NCBI GenBank assembly: GCA_963682055.1
Contig: OY821749.1
Coordinates: forward strand, 27,039,631-27,103,630
Reading direction: 5' to 3'
Length of the DNA: 64,000 bases
Origin: Primula veris
Lineage: Eukaryota > Streptophyta > Magnoliopsida > Ericales > Primulaceae
Shown in pieces: positions 59,610 to 64,000 of the stretch. How positions within the stretch are numbered: position 1 is the first letter of the stretch; every line of letters begins with the position of its first letter. The position numbers were made by a program, and so were the translations under genes. Under the pieces are notes generated by a model, which was given only the letters and a program-made list of their open reading frames with translations, was not told the origin of the DNA and did no database searches.

Positions 59610-59933
59610 ATGGCAGAAGATCATATGTGCGCAAACAGCTGCGGATTTTTCGGGTCTCAGGCAACGTTAAACCTTCCCTCATACCAAATCCCTCATGCAG
59701 AACTGGTTCGTACCCACCAGGTTGAACCGGGGTTTGCTGCGCCGAAGCGGTGTGGCACGTGCAGAAAGCGTGTGGGGTTAGCGGGGTTCAAGTGTAGGTG
59801 CGGGGTCACGTGCTGTGGGACCCACCGGTACGCTGAGCTGCATGGGTGCACGTGGGATTATAAGGGGGCTGGGAAACTGGCTATTGCTAGGGAGAATCCT
59901 GTGATCAAGGCTCAGAAGCTTGCCAAGATTTGA
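59610..59933 (+). CDS. AN1 zinc-finger stress-associated protein with half-lost A20 (107 aa)
   Basis: An intronless gene, as is usual for plant SAPs. The AN1 finger is complete, with ligands Cys48, Cys51, Cys62, Cys64, Cys69, His72, His78 and Cys80 (CGTCRKRVGLAGFKCRCG ... HRYAELHGCTWDY), followed by the conserved NPVIKAQKLAKI tail. The N terminus CANSCGFFGSQATLNL is the first half of an A20 finger with Cys7 and Cys11. The second ligand pair (normally CxxC right after NL) reads P-S-Y-Q, and the linker is short. Typical A20-AN1 SAPs are about 130-180 aa. They act in abiotic stress signalling, with A20 binding ubiquitin chains, so ubiquitin binding is doubtful here. The frame is intact and has a TATA box. 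Confidence 0.93.
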   Translation: MAEDHMCANSCGFFGSQATLNLPSYQIPHAELVRTHQVEPGFAAPKRCGTCRKRVGLAGFKCRCGVTCCGTHRYAELHGCTWDYKGAGKLAIARENPVIKAQKLAKI

Positions 59934-60224
59934 TCCTGGCCGTCTAGAGTTTGGCGTTTTAAAAAGCAAAATCTTAGTTAAAACGTTTCTGTAAGACCTA
60001 CGCTGCCTAAAAAGTAGGAAACCGAGCGTTTTAAGTTTTATTTAAGCTTTGAATCGAGCCTTTAAACTACAAACGAGCCTTTTCAAATAGTGGTCCAAAT
60101 ACATCGGTGGGGAGATTTCCGTCTTAGAGGGAAAGTCGTGAAGCACGGGGATGGATGAAGGGGAAGCGAGAATGATTAGGTTGTTTTGTGATTTTTTTCG
60201 TTTGTGTTTTTTTCAATTTTAATT

Positions 60225-60250
60225 TTGTTGTTGTTGTTGTTGTTGTTGTG
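60225..60250. repeat. (GTT)n microsatellite
   Basis: About eight GTT units 290 bp downstream of the SAP stop codon, probably near or beyond the transcript end. Confidence 0.9.
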
Positions 60251-61260
60251 TAAGTAGTGGTTGATAGTTACATTAGATAGAGACTTGATCTGCGTGTGAA
60301 TTATTCTAGTGGGTTATTACTTATTTTTGCCTTATTGGTGGTGCTGTGTCCTTTGTATTGTGTGTATACGAGAAACACGTGTACGAACCTGCTCTATTTT
60401 TGGCTTATGTGTTGTGTTTTTAGTGGTTGTCACACACACATTTTTAGTAAATCCGGTCTACAATAGTGTTACTCATATGAAAAAAATTTGGACTTGTTTT
60501 GACTGTTAATGAAATTCATTTAGCGTGGTTGGAAGTGTAACGTGACTCACGTGAGTGGACGTAGCATGACTAAACATAATGTCACTATATATAATGGAGT
60601 AAACAGTATACTAAAGTAAAAAACAACTCTATCATGTATCAAGTGGTCCAAAGTCTAAATATAATCCATTTGGGTGGCCGGCATTGAGGTCAATAGTTTT
60701 GGCAAGTAAGTTGTATTTACATCCTATCTGACTATAAAAAGATTTTCAAAAAGCCATTCACATACCCATCTAATAAAGTACATTTCTATTGACACACCTG
60801 AACAAGAAAAGTACCAGCTAAGCCTCTACTTAAGACAATCTTAAACTGAAGCTCAAGTGCAAAACCCTGTCGCGAGCATTTTCCGTGTTAGAGTCCATGT
60901 ATTCAAACTCTATGGTGGACATTACCTTGGCCTAAGCTAACTACAAGCTGAGAGCCGAACCTTAACCCTGTCTGCAAATCTCACATTCGGTACAATATCT
61001 AAGCTCCTACAACTCACTTAGAAAAAAATGTTCTTATCCAATTTATATATAAAGTCATTTTTCCCATACTTCTTTACAGATCCACTTTAAGCGATAATCC
61101 AATTCTTATTTCACTCATTCATCAAAGAAAATTCACCATACGCACCCAAAAGATATAGGCAAAGATGAATTGGCGCAAATTAAGATCAACAATTCGATTC
61201 TCAAATGAATTAGCACTAATTATCATTTTGCGAGTTCATGCTAAAATGCAATCCATATGT
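60251..61260. other. Downstream flank of SAP, no gene seen
   Basis: AT-rich sequence without supported genes or recognisable repeats. Confidence 0.5.
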
Positions 61261-61268
61261 AGAACATG

Positions 61269-61576
61269 CAGTGCCGGCCCGGTATCTTGGAATGCCTAAT
61301 GCTCGAATTTTGTTTGTTACTCGATAAATACAAATCAAAATAAAAACAAAATAAAATTGTAACTAAAGAGTTACGAACTCATGATCTCCTATGTAAAATA
61401 TTAAACTACTTTACCATTTGAGCTATTACAACACATTGTAAACAAATTGGTGTTTAATATTTTTATTTTAACTAACAATTATACTAAAAATATAGTCGGA
61501 TGTTGCCCGTAATTTTTTTTCCGAATCAATTGCCCAAAGCCCAAGCCTTACTCGGCTTGGGCCTGGGCCGCCCCTG
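61269..61576. mobile_element. 308-bp hAT MITE, TSD AGAACATG, with tRNA-like insert
   Basis: AGAACATG flanks both sides exactly (61261-61268 and 61577-61584). The left end is CAGTGCCGGCCCGG, and the reverse complement of the right end is CAGGGGCGGCCCAGG. The 8-bp duplication and CAG...CTG ends indicate a hAT MITE. A subterminal palindrome CCCAAGCC...GGCTTGGGC lies near the right end. The centre holds a tRNA-like segment described separately. Confidence 0.9.
61364..61440 (-). repeat. tRNA-related segment with A and B boxes
   Basis: On the minus strand, TAGCTCAAATGG (61414-61425) fits an RNA polymerase III A box, and GAGTTCGTAACTC (61368-61380) fits a B box with a T-arm-like stem. Spacing of about 33 nt is close to that in tRNA genes. 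The acceptor stem does not close and the anticodon arm is not clear, so it is not a functional tRNA. It looks like a tRNA-derived (SINE-like) piece carried by the hAT MITE. Confidence 0.55.
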
Positions 61577-61846
61577 AGAACATGCATACAACATCACACT
61601 TTTGGCAAAGAGAAAAAATTTAACCAATCAGTTGCAGATCTTTCTGAAAACATTCAAGTTGCAAGTAATACTTGCATAAATGGCATCTGCTTTTGAGTTT
61701 AAGCTTAATGGGCAGTTTACCAAAGGCATTACATAATACTCTGTACATACAAAATAGAAACCAGTTATAGTCAAATGTAACAACCTCAAGTAAGGAAAAG
61801 GGTGAAAAATCATTATCCTAATGTTTTCTTCATATATACCAATCGC

Positions 61847-62004
61847 CAAGGGAAGCTAAGTGGAGACTATCGGGGGCCACAACACCCCCATCAGCCTTTA
61901 AAGTGTTTTTCTTTTTAGTTTTTGACATGCGCTTTTAGTGTTTTTTGTTAAAATTTTGACACCCTCCATAATTTTTTTACTCGTATTCACTGGCTTCGCC
62001 CCTG
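61847..62004. mobile_element. 158-bp hAT-type MITE in the ASY1-like relic
   Basis: Flanked by CCAATCGC (61839-61846) and CCAATCAC (62005-62012), an 8-bp duplication with one mismatch. The ends are CAAGGGAAGCTAAG on the left and CAGGGGCGAAGCCAG as reverse complement of the right. Size and ends are close to the MITE at 10434-10594. It lies just 3' of the last ASY1-like exon. Confidence 0.75.
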
Positions 62005-62088
62005 CCAATCACAAGAACTGAAACAGAGAAGGGGCACTACCCAGTAAATTAAGGTCATAAGTAAGATGTGGATTTGTACGGATCTTAC

Positions 62089-62517
62089 ATGCATATTCTT
62101 CTAGCATTGGACCATCCACTGTATCACAAATGCAGAGCAGTAGAGTCTTTTGGTACTTTTTCTGTAGTGCATCATAAACCTGTAAATTTTATGAAACATG
62201 AAGATTATGAGTTTTATGAGAAAAATCAACTTAAGAGGGTTTTTAAGAGGTCAATACAATAAACATGCCTTTCTCCACCCAATTGATCAATCTCCTAGAG
62301 TCAGCATCAATAGGCATAAGCTTCTTGATGTTTACCTCTGCATGTGGATATACAAAAACTCGTAATGATAATTATTTGTGTTAGTTTATAACGGTATTAA
62401 TTCTGATGAGAATAAACAGACCTGGAGGTGGAACAGATCTATCATTATAGTACTTTTCAGGAAATGTCCTCGGATGTAGCTACTGTTGAAGATAGAAACG
62501 CGCAGCAAGTTCAGAAT
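62089..62517 (-). pseudogene. ASY1-like meiotic HORMA-domain gene relic (3 exons)
   Basis: Three exon-like blocks on the minus strand: 62517-62422 (NLLRVSIFNSSYIRG ... PEKYYNDRSVPPP), 62337-62267 (VNIKKLMPIDADSRRLINWV, then EKG) and 62179-62089 ([20 protein letters not shown], then [10 protein letters not shown]). They match consecutive parts of the HORMA domain of plant ASY1, the axis protein needed for meiotic pairing. Acceptors CAG and two donors (GTCTGT, GTAAGA) survive. Two lesions are visible. One base is missing in the first block after SYIRG, shifting the frame. The second block ends GAGAAAGGC|ATGTTT, with no GT donor. The rest of the HORMA domain and the C-terminal half are not found down to the SAP gene. 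Earlier exons could lie beyond the window. Confidence 0.8.
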
Positions 62518-64000
62518 CTGCATAATGTAAGACTATTTTAGTACCAAATTTATCAGTGAAAAGACCAATGAGGAAAATGTGACAGTTTGGACTTCTCCAA
62601 TTCAAATGCATCTATTACAGACTTCTTAAAATTGACACCAGCTCAAAAAGAAAGACAACATAGCAAAACGGAGAACGAAAACGTCAAGATAGAAAATATG
62701 ATACAAAAAACCTAGCCCGAGTAAACCCTAGCCATACTTTAGCTATTTCACAGTCAGATGATAATTCACAAGAAGGGCTCAGTATATGGATATGACATTT
62801 AACTGTAGCAACTAACCAGAATAGTGCCTTCTACGTATATTTACTTAGGAATAATTAAAGGAAGGTAAGATTATGTGGGTGCACTGTGTACCAGTGTTGT
62901 AAACATGTAAAAATGATGTAAACTAATGTACTCCAATTTTATTAGTACTAATGTTGTATCACTACATCATCATACACAGCTTTTATTAGTATTATTCTAC
63001 GAAAAGAGTTAACTAGAAAAAGTGATAGAAAAAAATTATTTCATACTGTTTGACTAACAAGACATTTACTTAGTGGTACAACGAGAAGATTGCATGATAA
63101 AGTAAACACACCGTGGCAGATTCTTGGTATGGATCATAGTCAAGCACGTTAACAAACATGTAAATACAGTGAAAGATAGATCTCAAATTACTTGTACTAT
63201 CTCTGACTTTTAAAACTAACTGAGAATTCATTAACTAAAAGAGAAACAGTCGATAATCAAAAGATCTCACTGAATCCAAAGTTTAAGTAACCAATTTAGT
63301 ATTATGAAAAGAGAAGTCATAGTTACAAAAGGAACACATAAAAGTTGATTAAATAGAAAGTAACCAGACCATCTGAGCCAGAACACCAGAAGAGAATTTG
63401 GTTATCTTAATGCAGTATCAAGTAGTAAATAGTGTGCACTTCAGTTCGACCTTTTATATAGTAAATCCACAGTTAACTGTAAAATGTGATAAAAATAAAA
63501 GGCAATCCATATAAAATCATATACGTATGGGGTTTAGTACATAACTATTTTTTAAGCAAAATAAAACAATCCATCAGCAAGTACTTTGATATTTCAGACT
63601 CAAATTTCCATATACTTCATTACAAATACAAATTAGAATTATCTTCGGTAGATTTCAACCTGAGAGTTGAGACTTAATTACAGAAACTACTGCTTCGAAT
63701 TTTAGAAAATCAACAGAAAAAAGAAGTCAACCAAACACTAATATGATTTTGGTTATGCTGTGAAATGCCTTCACCAGAATCTGAATCTTCTCAAACTAAC
63801 AGAAAATATTCCAATGAAACACACATAGCTATACATATAGTCATATCTTTGAGATCAATTCCCCAAAATACTTGTTCTTATATGACAAAAAAGAGAATCG
63901 AAGGTAACAAAACACGCAACAGTGTATGTATATAGAATGATAAGAATCTGCTACGAAATGCATATTTGTATTTTCAAAGCCGAATTTCCAAATAAAAGCA
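62518..64000. other. Terminal stretch, no gene seen
   Basis: If the ASY1-like relic had its N-terminal exons nearby, they should lie here on the minus strand, but I could not recognise them. No other gene is supported. Confidence 0.45.

Noticed and set aside
62068..62262. 64-aa plus-strand frame
   Set aside because: It is the complement of the third ASY1-like exon and its intron.

Overview
This is nuclear DNA from a flowering plant, most likely a eudicot. The evidence is multi-exon genes with GT-AG introns, plant-only families (TFL1/CEN, LITTLE ZIPPER, plant SAP zinc finger), Arabidopsis-type telomere heptamers (TTTAGGG) and a Ty3/gypsy element of the Tat type. I cannot name the species. The window is gene-poor, AT-rich and dominated by transposons; the GC-rich stretches are nearly all inside mobile elements.

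Layout. 1-7 kb: AT-rich DNA with a 1-kb inverted-terminus element, a broken cell-wall invertase fragment and a Tourist-like MITE. 7.2-9.7 kb: a complete four-exon TFL1/CENTRORADIALIS-like gene (+) and a small acidic protein of unknown function (-). 10.4-11.5 kb: a hAT MITE and a foldback element that ends next to the RCE1 start. 11.55-18.70 kb: a complete eight-exon CAAX prenyl protease 2 gene (RCE1/FACE2, 313 aa). 19-25.5 kb: intergenic DNA with a 913-bp foldback and a second copy of the 1-kb element. 25.56-36.66 kb: an 11.1-kb, apparently intact and very young Tat-type LTR retrotransposon. It has near-identical LTRs, a CCTAC target duplication, one 1859-aa gag-pol ORF, 76-bp tandem repeats, and a three-exon gene on the opposite strand with its own TATA box. 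36.8-37.7 kb: a hAT non-autonomous element. 38.0-39.5 kb: a LITTLE ZIPPER gene (-) with an inferred 1.1-kb leader intron.

42-58 kb holds no recognised host gene. It carries a 2.8-kb foldback element with GC-rich repeats, interstitial telomere repeats and a captured gag-like ORF. It also carries two copies of a foldback element with A-rich and T-rich arms around about 40 copies of a 21-bp repeat. The two copies have different 9-bp target duplications, and one is split by a Tourist-like MITE. 59.5-60 kb: an intronless AN1 zinc-finger SAP whose A20 finger has lost half its zinc ligands. 61.2-62.5 kb: two hAT MITEs and three exons of a decayed ASY1-like meiotic HORMA gene (-).

The host genes do not form a pathway. 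They cover inflorescence meristem identity (CEN), CAAX processing at the ER (RCE1), HD-ZIP III control (ZPR) and stress response (SAP). The most unusual content is in the mobile elements: the spliced antisense gene of the retrotransposon and the telomere-repeat foldback.
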